NCBI GenBank assembly: GCA_964451715.1
Contig: CAYVIZ010000064.1
Coordinates: 1 to 5,294, forward strand
DNA length: 5,294 nt
Source: Tiamatella sp964451715
GTDB taxonomy: Archaea; Thermoproteota; Thermoprotei_A; Sulfolobales; Acidilobaceae
Direction of reading: 5' to 3'
Shown piece after piece: positions 1 through 5,289 of this stretch. Position numbers and translations under genes: made by a program. Below the pieces are notes generated by a model. It was not told the origin of the DNA, ran no database searches, and was given only the letters and a program-made list of their open reading frames with translations. Within the stretch, counting starts at the first letter, position 1, and every line of letters begins with the position of its first letter.

Positions 1-25
1 TTCATCCTGTGTGTTTATTATGTAT

Positions 26-35
26 GGGGTTGATC
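26..35 (+). promoter_or_regulatory. Ribosome-binding site deciding a TTG start
   Basis: GGGGTTGATC closely matches the archaeal Shine-Dalgarno consensus (GGAGGTGATC) and ends 4 nt before the TTG at 40. It contains the in-frame TGA (31-33) that ends the open frame upstream. No ATG or GTG in this frame offers a better start before the membrane segment, so the TTG start rests on this site. Confidence 0.6.
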
Positions 36-39
36 CTGC

Positions 40-621
40 TTGGCTGGCCGTAGTACTGGTTTGATTGTCGTTCTTATAGTATTCGCTGCTTTACTGGGTA
101 TTGTTTACTACTTTGCCATAGGTAATAACACGAATAATGAGTCGAACGTGCCTATTCGAGCTACTCCTATACCGGGGTCGACTAACTTGACGTGCCGGGG
201 GGATAGCATTACGCTTGAAAACGGGGTGTATGTATATACGGAGAATGGTATTAAGAAAGTTGACTTACAATACATAGCGAACCTCAAGGGGAAACCCATA
301 GTCATGCTGTTCTATAACAATGGATGCCCACACTGCAGAGAGTTCGAACCCACATGGTGTAAGCTCGTGCAAGATAACGATATATCAAGCAGGTACTATA
401 TGGTTAAAGTGGTGTGTGACTGGTTTACAACAGCCTGCACAAGCAAGGACGCTCTAGCATTGTTTTCCAACATGCACATAGACTCGTCTCCTACAATTAT
501 ACTAGCTAGGAGTGACGGTAAGAAAATAACAGGCTACAAGGCTCTCCTGCCGGGGGATCCTGTGGATTTTGATTACGGTTCCCTGCACGAGTATCTTGTT
601 AATGGTCTTACTAGACAGTAA
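40..621 (+). CDS. Membrane-anchored thioredoxin-fold protein with CPHC (DsbA-like) active site
   Basis: This 193-residue protein is probably a thiol-disulfide oxidoreductase acting outside the membrane. Residues about 7-28 form one hydrophobic segment after a short basic N-terminus (MAGR), which suggests a signal anchor with the rest facing outward. The thioredoxin-like domain begins near residue 70. The strand KPIVMLFYNN leads into C96-P-H-C99, and SSPT (P151) is the expected cis-proline. CPHC is the DsbA-type dipeptide and favours disulfide formation, but direction cannot be read from sequence. Four further cysteines (52, 107, 126, 133) give six in all. The linker holds three N-glycosylation sequons (N29-N-T, N33-E-S, N49-L-T). 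The start is TTG at 40: an in-frame TGA at 31-33 excludes longer versions, and GGGGTTGATC (26-35) is a good ribosome-binding site. Its partner and substrate are unknown. The fold assignment is firm, the exact role is not. Confidence 0.85.
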   Translation: MAGRSTGLIVVLIVFAALLGIVYYFAIGNNTNNESNVPIRATPIPGSTNLTCRGDSITLENGVYVYTENGIKKVDLQYIANLKGKPIVMLFYNNGCPHCREFEPTWCKLVQDNDISSRYYMVKVVCDWFTTACTSKDALALFSNMHIDSSPTIILARSDGKKITGYKALLPGDPVDFDYGSLHEYLVNGLTRQ

Positions 622-635
622 CAAGTTAGAGTATT

Positions 636-654
636 ACCTCTTTCTCTTTTCTCG
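636..654 (+). terminator. Pyrimidine-rich tract, likely transcription termination region
   Basis: About 15 nt after the stop codon of the thioredoxin-like gene, the non-template strand becomes almost pure T/C, including CTCTTTCTCTTTTCTC. Archaeal RNA polymerase commonly terminates at T-rich runs without a hairpin, and I see no hairpin here. The T runs are short and interrupted by C, so the call is tentative. The position, before the next gene's promoter, fits. Confidence 0.4.
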
Positions 655-701
655 TAACGCATAGTTAATTATGTCTAGCTTGTATTATTACTATTTCATA
701 T

Positions 702-717
702 AGAAAAATTTATATAT
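702..717 (+). promoter_or_regulatory. BRE and TATA box of the TFB gene (distal promoter)
   Basis: AGAAAAA (702-708) is a purine-rich TFB-recognition element lying directly before TTTATATAT (709-717), a near-consensus archaeal TATA box. The usual spacing of about 26 bp puts the transcription start near 739. The leader would then be about 60 nt, long for a crenarchaeon, and would include the inverted repeat at 748-779. This is the best-looking promoter in the window. Confidence 0.65.
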
Positions 718-747
718 TGTAGAACCTACATCTTGTTTCGGTTTAAA

Positions 748-779
748 AGGTTTTCCCTATATATAATGAGGGGAAACCT
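748..779 (+). repeat. Inverted repeat enclosing a second TATA-like element upstream of TFB
   Basis: The left arm AGGTTTTCCCT (748-758) pairs with the right arm AGGGGAAACCT (769-779) over 11 positions. Ten are Watson-Crick and one is a T-G pair. The 10-nt centre is ATATATAATG, so a TATA-like sequence (TATATAAT, 758-765) sits at the middle of the dyad. As DNA it could be an operator over a proximal promoter whose start would fall near 788. As RNA from the distal promoter it would be a hairpin ending 7 nt before the GGGGTG ribosome-binding site at 787-792. CCTATATAT occurs at 756-764 and again at 777-785, exactly 21 bp apart. The arms are directly visible; any regulatory role is inference. Confidence 0.55.
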
Positions 780-799
780 ATATATCGGGGTGCATCTGC

Positions 800-1452
800 A
801 TGGCCGAAGAGCATCATACAAGCAAGGAGAAAGAAGTAGACCAGCAATGTCCACCTGACCAGATATACTTCGATCCCGTGAGGGGCCAGAAGATATGCCT
901 GCTTACAGGAGAGGTTATAGAGGAGCAGGTAATAGATACGGGGCCAGACTGGAGAGCATATAATCAGGAGGAGAGCGAGCGGAGGAGCAGGGTTGGGGTA
1001 CCCCTTACTTATACAATGCACGATCTAGGCGTGTCAGCCATAGTAGACTACAAGAACAGGGACGCCGCAGGGAGGCGGCTTACTGGGAGGAAGAGGCTTG
1101 ACGCTATTAAGATCAGGAAGTGGCAGAGCAGGAGCAAGGTCCAGACAAGCATAGACAGGAACCTGCAGCAGGCAATGCAGGAGCTCGATAAGCTGGCTAA
1201 ACAGCTGGGTGTTCCACGCCACGTCCAGGAGGAGGCGGCCAAGATATATCATACTGCTGTCAATAAAGGCCTTGTACGTGGGAGGAGCATAGAGAGCGTG
1301 ATAGCGGCTAGCCTGTATGCTGCATGCAGAATACACAGGCTACCCCACATGCTGGATGAGATAGCCCAGAAGGTCAAGGGAAGCCGGCGTGAGATAGCAC
1401 GGTGTTACAGGCTCATAGTAAGGGATCTAAACCTGAAGGTACCCGTAATAGA
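800..1452 (+). CDS. tfb: Transcription initiation factor B (TFB), truncated by the N gap
   Basis: TFB binds the TBP-TATA complex and BRE and recruits archaeal RNA polymerase. About 217 residues are visible before the Ns. The N-terminal ribbon (17-36) has CPPD and CLLT where a four-cysteine ribbon would have CxxC twice. From memory, Sulfolobus TFB has the same pattern, so this looks like a lineage trait rather than damage. The B-reader/linker region follows (about 40-95), including GPDWRAYNQEE and RRSRVGVPL. The first cyclin repeat spans about 110-210, with RGRSIESVIAASLYAACR and EIARCYRLI. The second cyclin repeat, roughly 95-100 residues judging from Sulfolobus TFB of about 310, is missing in the gap. 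ATG at 800 follows GGGGTG (787-792) by 7 nt. Apparent continuation of this frame beyond the Ns to 1642 is antisense to etfA and is not part of the protein. Confidence 0.95.
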
Positions 1453-1552
1453 NNNNNNNNNNNNNNNNNNNNNNNNNNNNNNNNNNNNNNNNNNNNNNNN
1501 NNNNNNNNNNNNNNNNNNNNNNNNNNNNNNNNNNNNNNNNNNNNNNNNNNNN
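1453..1552. other. Assembly gap (100 Ns)
   Basis: Exactly 100 consecutive Ns, the conventional placeholder for a scaffold gap of unknown length. The gap removes the 3' ends of two convergent genes, TFB on the left and etfA on the right. By family length TFB lacks about 95-100 codons and etfA about 35-50, so at least about 390 bp should be missing. The gap is therefore probably larger than drawn. It would also hold the convergent terminators and possibly a further small gene. Confidence 0.97.
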
Positions 1553-2370
1553 CTCTTATCCTTGTTTACCGCCACAACTATCTTCGAGTCTAGTATACCT
1601 GCTATATGCTGTGGTGCACCGCTTATACCTATGGCCATGTAGAGCTTCGGGGCAACCTTCTTGCCGCTAAGCCCGACCCAGTGCTCCTCGCCTAGCCACT
1701 GGAGATCCGCTGCTATAGGCCTACTACATCCTATCTGGGCTCCCAAGAGCTCGGCTAGCTCGAAGGCTAGCTTGAGGTCCTCCTTCTTCTTGAATCCCCT
1801 GCCGACGCTTACTATTATCTCGGCCTCCTCGAGGTTTACTCCCCCCTTCTCTTTCTCCTTCCTCTCGACAATCTTTACTTTAGGCTGCAGCTGGGGCTCC
1901 ACCTCTTCTACCTGGGGAGCCGCGCCCTCTAGGGTTGCCGGCTTGAACTTTCTTGGGGGAATACTAACTATTGCGGGCAACGGCAGCTCTAAAGCTGCTA
2001 CAGCTCTTCCGCTTAGTATGCCGCGCTTCACAGTAATCGTGGACTCTGAAACCGTGAATTCAAGAGCATCCACTATGAATGGTATGCTCTTCTTTGCAGC
2101 CAGTCTTGAGAACACGTCCTTAGCGTTCTTAGAGGTAACTGTGACCACGAGGTTCGGGGAAACCTTATCGTATACCGTCTCTAGTGCTGCGGCTATCTCT
2201 TCGGGAGCTTCACCCTTCACCCTGTAGGCCGCCTTAGCCCCCTTAGCTGCCTCCTCGAGTATGTTGGCTGCTCCACCATAGGCAGCTATATAGAGTTCGC
2301 CTAGATCCTTCGAGGCACCCACCGCTTCGGGGAGGTCTTTCTCGCTTCCAGCTATTACGAGAACCTTCAT
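1553..2370 (-). CDS. etfA: Electron transfer flavoprotein, alpha subunit (EtfA), C-terminus lost in gap
   Basis: EtfA pairs with EtfB to form the FAD-binding electron carrier that accepts electrons from acyl-CoA and related dehydrogenases. Residue numbers count from ATG at 2370; 272 are visible. Residues 1-145 form the N-terminal domain (MKVLVIAGSE to AIVSIPPRKFKP). A charged linker rich in Glu and Lys follows (about 150-183). The C-terminal FAD domain starts with IIVSVGRGFKKKEDL (185-199), then CSRPIAADLQW, VGLSGKKVAPKLYMAIGISG and QHIAGILDSKIVVAVNKD, which is the diagnostic ETF-alpha signature. Only the last 35-50 residues, after NKDK, are missing. GAGAGGTG (2384-2377) is a ribosome-binding site 6 nt before ATG 2370. 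The alternative GTG at 2379 lies inside that site and is less likely. The gene begins 14 bp after the etfB stop, so the two are co-transcribed and probably translationally coupled. Confidence 0.95.
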
Positions 2371-2384
2371 CCCAGACACCTCTC

Positions 2385-3188
2385 TTAGAGCTTGATTACA
2401 CCCTCACTTACGAGGGTGTCGAGGAGCTTCTCGGCTATCTCGTCGAGACTGTCGCCCTCTATTATAACCTGTTTCCTCTGGACAGCGAGTACCCTAGCCT
2501 CCAGTAGCTTCGCCACGCTTGAAGCGTCTAGACCAACGTCAGCCAGTGTATATTTGGATAAGGGCTTCTTGAATGCCCTCCTTATCTGTATTAGCGTCGG
2601 TAAGCGAGGCGTGTTTATCTCCCTTGTAACACTCACCACAGCCGGGAGAGGCGCCTCCACCTTCTCCAGGTAGTCCTCGAGATCCCGTTCCGCTACAATC
2701 TTGTCTCCCTGCACCTCCAGCTTCTTAGCAAAGCTCACATAGGGAAGCCCTAACAGCTCGGCTAGTCTGCCGGGTACCTGGCCTGTGAACCCATCCACCG
2801 TGGCCTCGCCAGCTATAATCAACTTAGGCTGAAGCCCAAGCTTGTCTATGAGAGCTTTTAGGGCTGCCGCTGTCGTTACCGGGTCTCCTGGTATAAGTTT
2901 ATCGTCCACTAGAAGATGAGCTTCATCCACACCCATCGCGAGCGCCTCTCTTAGACTGCTCTCCGCATCCTTCATCCTCTTCGCTACAGGCCCCCAAGTA
3001 AGGATGGCTATGCCTACTATCTTCGAGGCACCTAGAGACCCCTTGATATCGTTCGCCAACTGCACGGCGTTCCTGTCTATGTCGCTGAGCTTCAAGGGTA
3101 TAGATTCAAGCATCAGGTTGCCTTCGGCGTCTGCTTTTATCATGCCGGGGTTGAGCGCGGGTTTCAGCAACACCACTATCTCGGACAT
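2385..3188 (-). CDS. etfB: Electron transfer flavoprotein, beta subunit (EtfB)
   Basis: The partner of EtfA in the cytoplasmic ETF heterodimer. It binds the structural AMP or, in bifurcating ETFs, a second FAD. At 267 residues it is complete and close to the usual family length of about 250-265. Family landmarks appear in order: MSEIVVLLKPALNPG at the N-terminus; SDIDRNAVQLA (35-45); GVDEAHLLVDD and GDPVTTAAAL (86-110, nucleotide site); LIIAGEATVDGFTGQVPG (123-140); LAELLGLPYVSFA (142-154); LPAVVSVTREINTPRLPTL (181-199), typical of the beta-subunit signature; then a C-terminal helical arm that normally wraps EtfA. ATG at 3188 follows GAGGTG with 8 nt spacing. It is the first gene of an etfBA operon. 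I cannot decide from the sequence whether this ETF is bifurcating, and no FixC/FixX-type partner is in view. Confidence 0.95.
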   Translation of the reverse strand: MSEIVVLLKPALNPGMIKADAEGNLMLESIPLKLSDIDRNAVQLANDIKGSLGASKIVGIAILTWGPVAKRMKDAESSLREALAMGVDEAHLLVDDKLIPGDPVTTAAALKALIDKLGLQPKLIIAGEATVDGFTGQVPGRLAELLGLPYVSFAKKLEVQGDKIVAERDLEDYLEKVEAPLPAVVSVTREINTPRLPTLIQIRRAFKKPLSKYTLADVGLDASSVAKLLEARVLAVQRKQVIIEGDSLDEIAEKLLDTLVSEGVIKL

Positions 3189-3215
3189 CTGTTACACACC
3201 TCTTAGATGTCATGG

Positions 3216-3245
3216 CTGGTTACTGGTTACCATGAGGTATGAGGT
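3216..3245. repeat. Two adjacent pairs of tandem heptamers in the etfB promoter/leader
   Basis: On the plus strand CTGGTTA occurs twice in tandem (3216-3222, 3223-3229). Two bases later ATGAGGT occurs twice in tandem (3232-3238, 3239-3245). All four copies are exact. They lie between the etfB TATA boxes and its start codon and cover the predicted transcription starts (about 3235-3249). They could be half-sites for a regulator, or simply slippage duplications. The repeats are directly visible; function is unknown. Confidence 0.6.
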
Positions 3246-3255
3246 GGTGATAGGT

Positions 3256-3280
3256 GGTTTATAATCATTGTTTATATTAT
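3256..3280 (-). promoter_or_regulatory. TATA boxes of the etfBA operon
   Basis: On the minus strand ATAATATAAA (3280-3271) and TTATAAACC (3264-3256) lie upstream of etfB. With a spacing of about 26 bp they would start transcription near 3249 and 3235, leaving leaders of about 60 and 45 nt. TTATAAACC is identical to the TATA element before the tRNA gene, which favours it. The purine-rich BRE is weak for both, so which one is used is open. A separate promoter suggests etfBA need not depend on read-through from the ligase gene 151 bp upstream. Confidence 0.45.
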
Positions 3281-3290
3281 GTATGCTAGG

Positions 3291-3330
3291 AAGAGTATAG
3301 AAGAAGACATGATGGTTTAGTAGAAAATAT
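3291..3330 (-). terminator. Possible T-rich termination region after the acyl-CoA synthetase gene
   Basis: On the minus strand, starting 9 nt after the ligase stop codon, there are T-rich stretches ATATTTTCTA (3330-3321) and TCTTCTTCTATACTCTT (3307-3291). No hairpin is evident. They could end the ligase transcript before the etfBA promoter, but the T runs are short, so this is a weak call. Confidence 0.25.
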
Positions 3331-3339
3331 CTGGAAAGG

Positions 3340-5079
3340 CTAGCCCTCGGCCTGAAGCTTCCTTAGCTCCTCCTCTCGGAGAAGCCTCCTCAACACCTTG
3401 CCCACAGCTGTCTTAGGCAGGTCGTCCCTGAACTCTACCTCCTTGGGGACCTTGTAGTCCGCGAGGTGCTGTTTGGCATAGCTTATAATGTCTTCAGACG
3501 TGACCTTGCCCTTGCACTCATCCTTTAGTACGACAAAGGCCTTGACGTACTCGAACCATTCCTTGTGAGGCGCCCCTATAACCGCAGCCTCCCTGACGCA
3601 TGGGTGCCTGTAGAGGACTTCCTCGACCTCCCTCGGGAATATGCTGTAGCCCTTGTATTTTATGAGGTCTTTCTTCCTGTCCACTATGTAGAAGTAGCCC
3701 TCGTCATCCATTTTGGCTATGTCTCCCGTCCTGACCCACTTGTAACCACAGCATTCGAAGAAGGCTTTCTCATTCTCCTCGGGCATATCCTTATAGCCGA
3801 GCATTACCTGAGGACCACTTATAACCAGCTCTCCCTCCTCTCCCGGGGGCAGTATCTTCGACTCATCGATATCAGCTACCGCGGCCAGTGTATTGGGTAC
3901 TGGGAGCCCTATGCTACCCCTCTTAGCCTTGCCAAATATAGGGTTGACGTGTGTTACGGGGCTGGTCTCGGTGAGACCGTAGCCTTCCCTGAGCTTTGCA
4001 CCGGTGAGCTCCTCGAACTTCTCAGCCACTGCTACCGGGAGAGGGGCGGCGCCGCTTATGCAGGCTTCTAGACTCGTTAGGTTGAACTCCTTTACCTTGG
4101 GATGGTTGACTATGACCTGGTACATCAGGGGTACCCCATGGAACAGATTCGCCTTGTGTTTTTCAATACCCTTCATAACCTCTACTACATCCCATTTGGG
4201 ATAGACTATTATGGTGGCGGCCCTCAGCATCGCAGCGTTGAGCACCGCGCTCTGCCCGTATATGTGGAACCATGGTAGAACGCCTACCATCACGTCTTCA
4301 GCCCTGCGTCCCCTCTTGTACCATGCGTCTACCTGGTATGCATTTGACACTAGGTTATAGTGGGAGAGCATAGCTGGCTTGGGAAGCCCTGTTGTGCCTC
4401 CGGTGAACATCAAGGCTGCGGTATCCTTCTTCGGGTCGACCTCAGCGTACTCGCTTGTGGGCTCATAATTCTTCATTATATCCCTGAAGAACATAATCCC
4501 GTTTTTCCTCTCTATCTTCGGTATCTCCTTACCCATCTTCATCTTGTATAGGAACCCGCCTAGGAGGGGTAGGTAGTCTTCCAGTCCAGTATATACTATA
4601 GTGTCCACGTTTATGTCAGCGGTGTCTATCTTGTTCTTGAAAAGATTCAACGCTACGAGAACCCTTGCCTTGGTCTTGGACGCCTGGTGCTCTATTTCGC
4701 GCGGCGTATATAATACATTCATAGGTGATACCGTAGCTCCAGCAATGAGTGTTCCATAATATGCTATTGCGAACTGAGGAGAGTTAGGCAGCATGAGGAG
4801 AACAACATCCCCCTTACCAATACCCTTTGACTTAAGGAAAGAAGCGAACCTTCTCGCACTGTTGTAGAGCTCCTCGTATGTTACGTCCCTCCTGAGCAGC
4901 GAACTTGTTTTCCCGCCGTAGAATATTAGTGCTTTATGACGCGGGTATTTCTCCGCTGAATCGACTAGTAGCTTGTAGAGCGGGGTTTCCGGTATGTCTA
5001 TCTCGGCAGGAACCTCGGAATCATAGTTCCTGAGCCAGGGCTTTTCGAGATATCCTTTAAATGCTTCCTCGCTCAACAT
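3340..5079 (-). CDS. AMP-forming acyl-CoA synthetase (fatty-acid-CoA ligase family)
   Basis: This cytoplasmic enzyme activates a carboxylic acid with ATP to acyl-AMP and transfers it to CoA. It has 579 residues from ATG 5079 (581 from GTG 5085), a full-length FadD-like size. Numbering from GTG, the ANL motifs are in order: P-loop FTGGTTGLPKPAM (227-239); PWFHIYGQ (271-278); GYGLTETSPV (368-377); TGD (453-455); hinge DRKKDLIKYKGYSIFPREVE (469-488); and C-terminal PKTAVGKVLRR (557-567) with catalytic K563. One oddity is Pro237 after the P-loop lysine, where Gly is usual. The start is uncertain. AGGGTGG overlaps GTG 5085 and is only 3 nt from ATG 5079; TTG 5076 is a third option. The same-strand etfBA neighbours suggest fatty or other organic acid catabolism. 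Chain length and substrate cannot be read from the sequence. Confidence 0.93.
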   Translation of the reverse strand: MLSEEAFKGYLEKPWLRNYDSEVPAEIDIPETPLYKLLVDSAEKYPRHKALIFYGGKTSSLLRRDVTYEELYNSARRFASFLKSKGIGKGDVVLLMLPNSPQFAIAYYGTLIAGATVSPMNVLYTPREIEHQASKTKARVLVALNLFKNKIDTADINVDTIVYTGLEDYLPLLGGFLYKMKMGKEIPKIERKNGIMFFRDIMKNYEPTSEYAEVDPKKDTAALMFTGGTTGLPKPAMLSHYNLVSNAYQVDAWYKRGRRAEDVMVGVLPWFHIYGQSAVLNAAMLRAATIIVYPKWDVVEVMKGIEKHKANLFHGVPLMYQVIVNHPKVKEFNLTSLEACISGAAPLPVAVAEKFEELTGAKLREGYGLTETSPVTHVNPIFGKAKRGSIGLPVPNTLAAVADIDESKILPPGEEGELVISGPQVMLGYKDMPEENEKAFFECCGYKWVRTGDIAKMDDEGYFYIVDRKKDLIKYKGYSIFPREVEEVLYRHPCVREAAVIGAPHKEWFEYVKAFVVLKDECKGKVTSEDIISYAKQHLADYKVPKEVEFRDDLPKTAVGKVLRRLLREEELRKLQAEG

Positions 5080-5122
5080 TTCCACCCTTTCTATGTAACG
5101 CTACAAGATATAATCCAAAAGC

Positions 5123-5150
5123 TATTATATAGCTGGTAGAGGTTTATAAA
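5123..5150 (-). promoter_or_regulatory. Candidate TATA boxes of the acyl-CoA synthetase gene
   Basis: On the minus strand TATATAATA (5131-5123) would place the transcription start near 5101, about 20 nt before the start codon. The palindromic TTTATAAA (5150-5143) would give a start near 5120. Neither has a clear purine-rich BRE on the minus strand. TATATAATA is favoured because it gives a short leader that still includes the GGGTGG site. Confidence 0.45.
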
Positions 5151-5168
5151 GAGGTTACACTTGATTAT

Positions 5169-5183
5169 GAAAACCATTATAAA
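5169..5183 (+). promoter_or_regulatory. BRE and TATA box of the tRNA-Phe gene
   Basis: GAAAACC (5169-5175) resembles a BRE. It lies one base before TTATAAA (5177-5183), a good archaeal TATA box. A start about 26 bp downstream would be near 5206, giving a leader of about 8 nt before the mature 5' end at 5214. The 128-bp region 5086-5213 thus holds divergent promoters for the ligase and the tRNA. Confidence 0.6.
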
Positions 5184-5213
5184 CCCATACACTAACATAG
5201 GATTCAAAGGGAG

Positions 5214-5289
5214 GCCGCCGTAGCTCAGCTGGGAGAGCGCCCGGCTGAAGACCGGGCGGTCCGGGGTTCAACTCCCCGCGGCGGCACCA
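5214..5289 (+). tRNA. trnF: tRNA-Phe (anticodon GAA), intronless, CCA encoded
   Basis: A complete cloverleaf can be folded by eye. The acceptor stem GCCGCCG pairs fully with CGGCGGC (5279-5285). The D stem is GCTC/GAGC. The anticodon stem CCCGG/CCGGG encloses the loop CTGAAGA with GAA at 5247-5249. The variable loop is CGGTC. The T stem CGGGG/CCCCG encloses TTCAACT. The discriminator is A73 (5286), and CCA follows in the genome (5287-5289). GAA reads UUC and UUU. There is no intron at the usual 37/38 position. All stems pair perfectly and are almost entirely G-C, as expected of a hyperthermophile. Confidence 0.98.

Noticed and set aside
743..1021. 92-codon minus-strand open frame over the TFB promoter and N-terminus
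   Set aside because: It is antisense to TFB and its promoter, and its hydrophobic composition reflects the complement of charged TFB codons.
1453..1642. Continuation of the TFB reading frame through the Ns to a stop at 1642
   Set aside because: The residues after the gap are antisense to the conserved FAD-domain end of EtfA and do not resemble a TFB cyclin repeat; the Ns merely keep the frame open.
1661..2227. 188-codon plus-strand open frame
   Set aside because: It is antisense to etfA, whose product has clear family motifs; the translation is Ser/Pro/Thr-rich with no recognisable domain.
3227..3268. Short minus-strand frame MIINHLSPPHTSW in the etfB upstream region, a possible leader peptide
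   Set aside because: Its ATG overlaps the preferred TATA box, so it would lie upstream of the likely transcription start, and it has no ribosome-binding site.
3304..3361. Possible C/D box guide RNA (ATGATGG, later CTGA, flanked by GAAG/CTTC)
   Set aside because: The C box has a mismatch, no convincing C'/D' boxes were found, and it would overlap the end of the ligase gene; such short motifs arise easily by chance.
3565..4071. 168-codon plus-strand open frame
   Set aside because: It lies antisense to the highly conserved C-terminal half of the acyl-CoA synthetase and has no recognisable domain or convincing ribosome-binding site.
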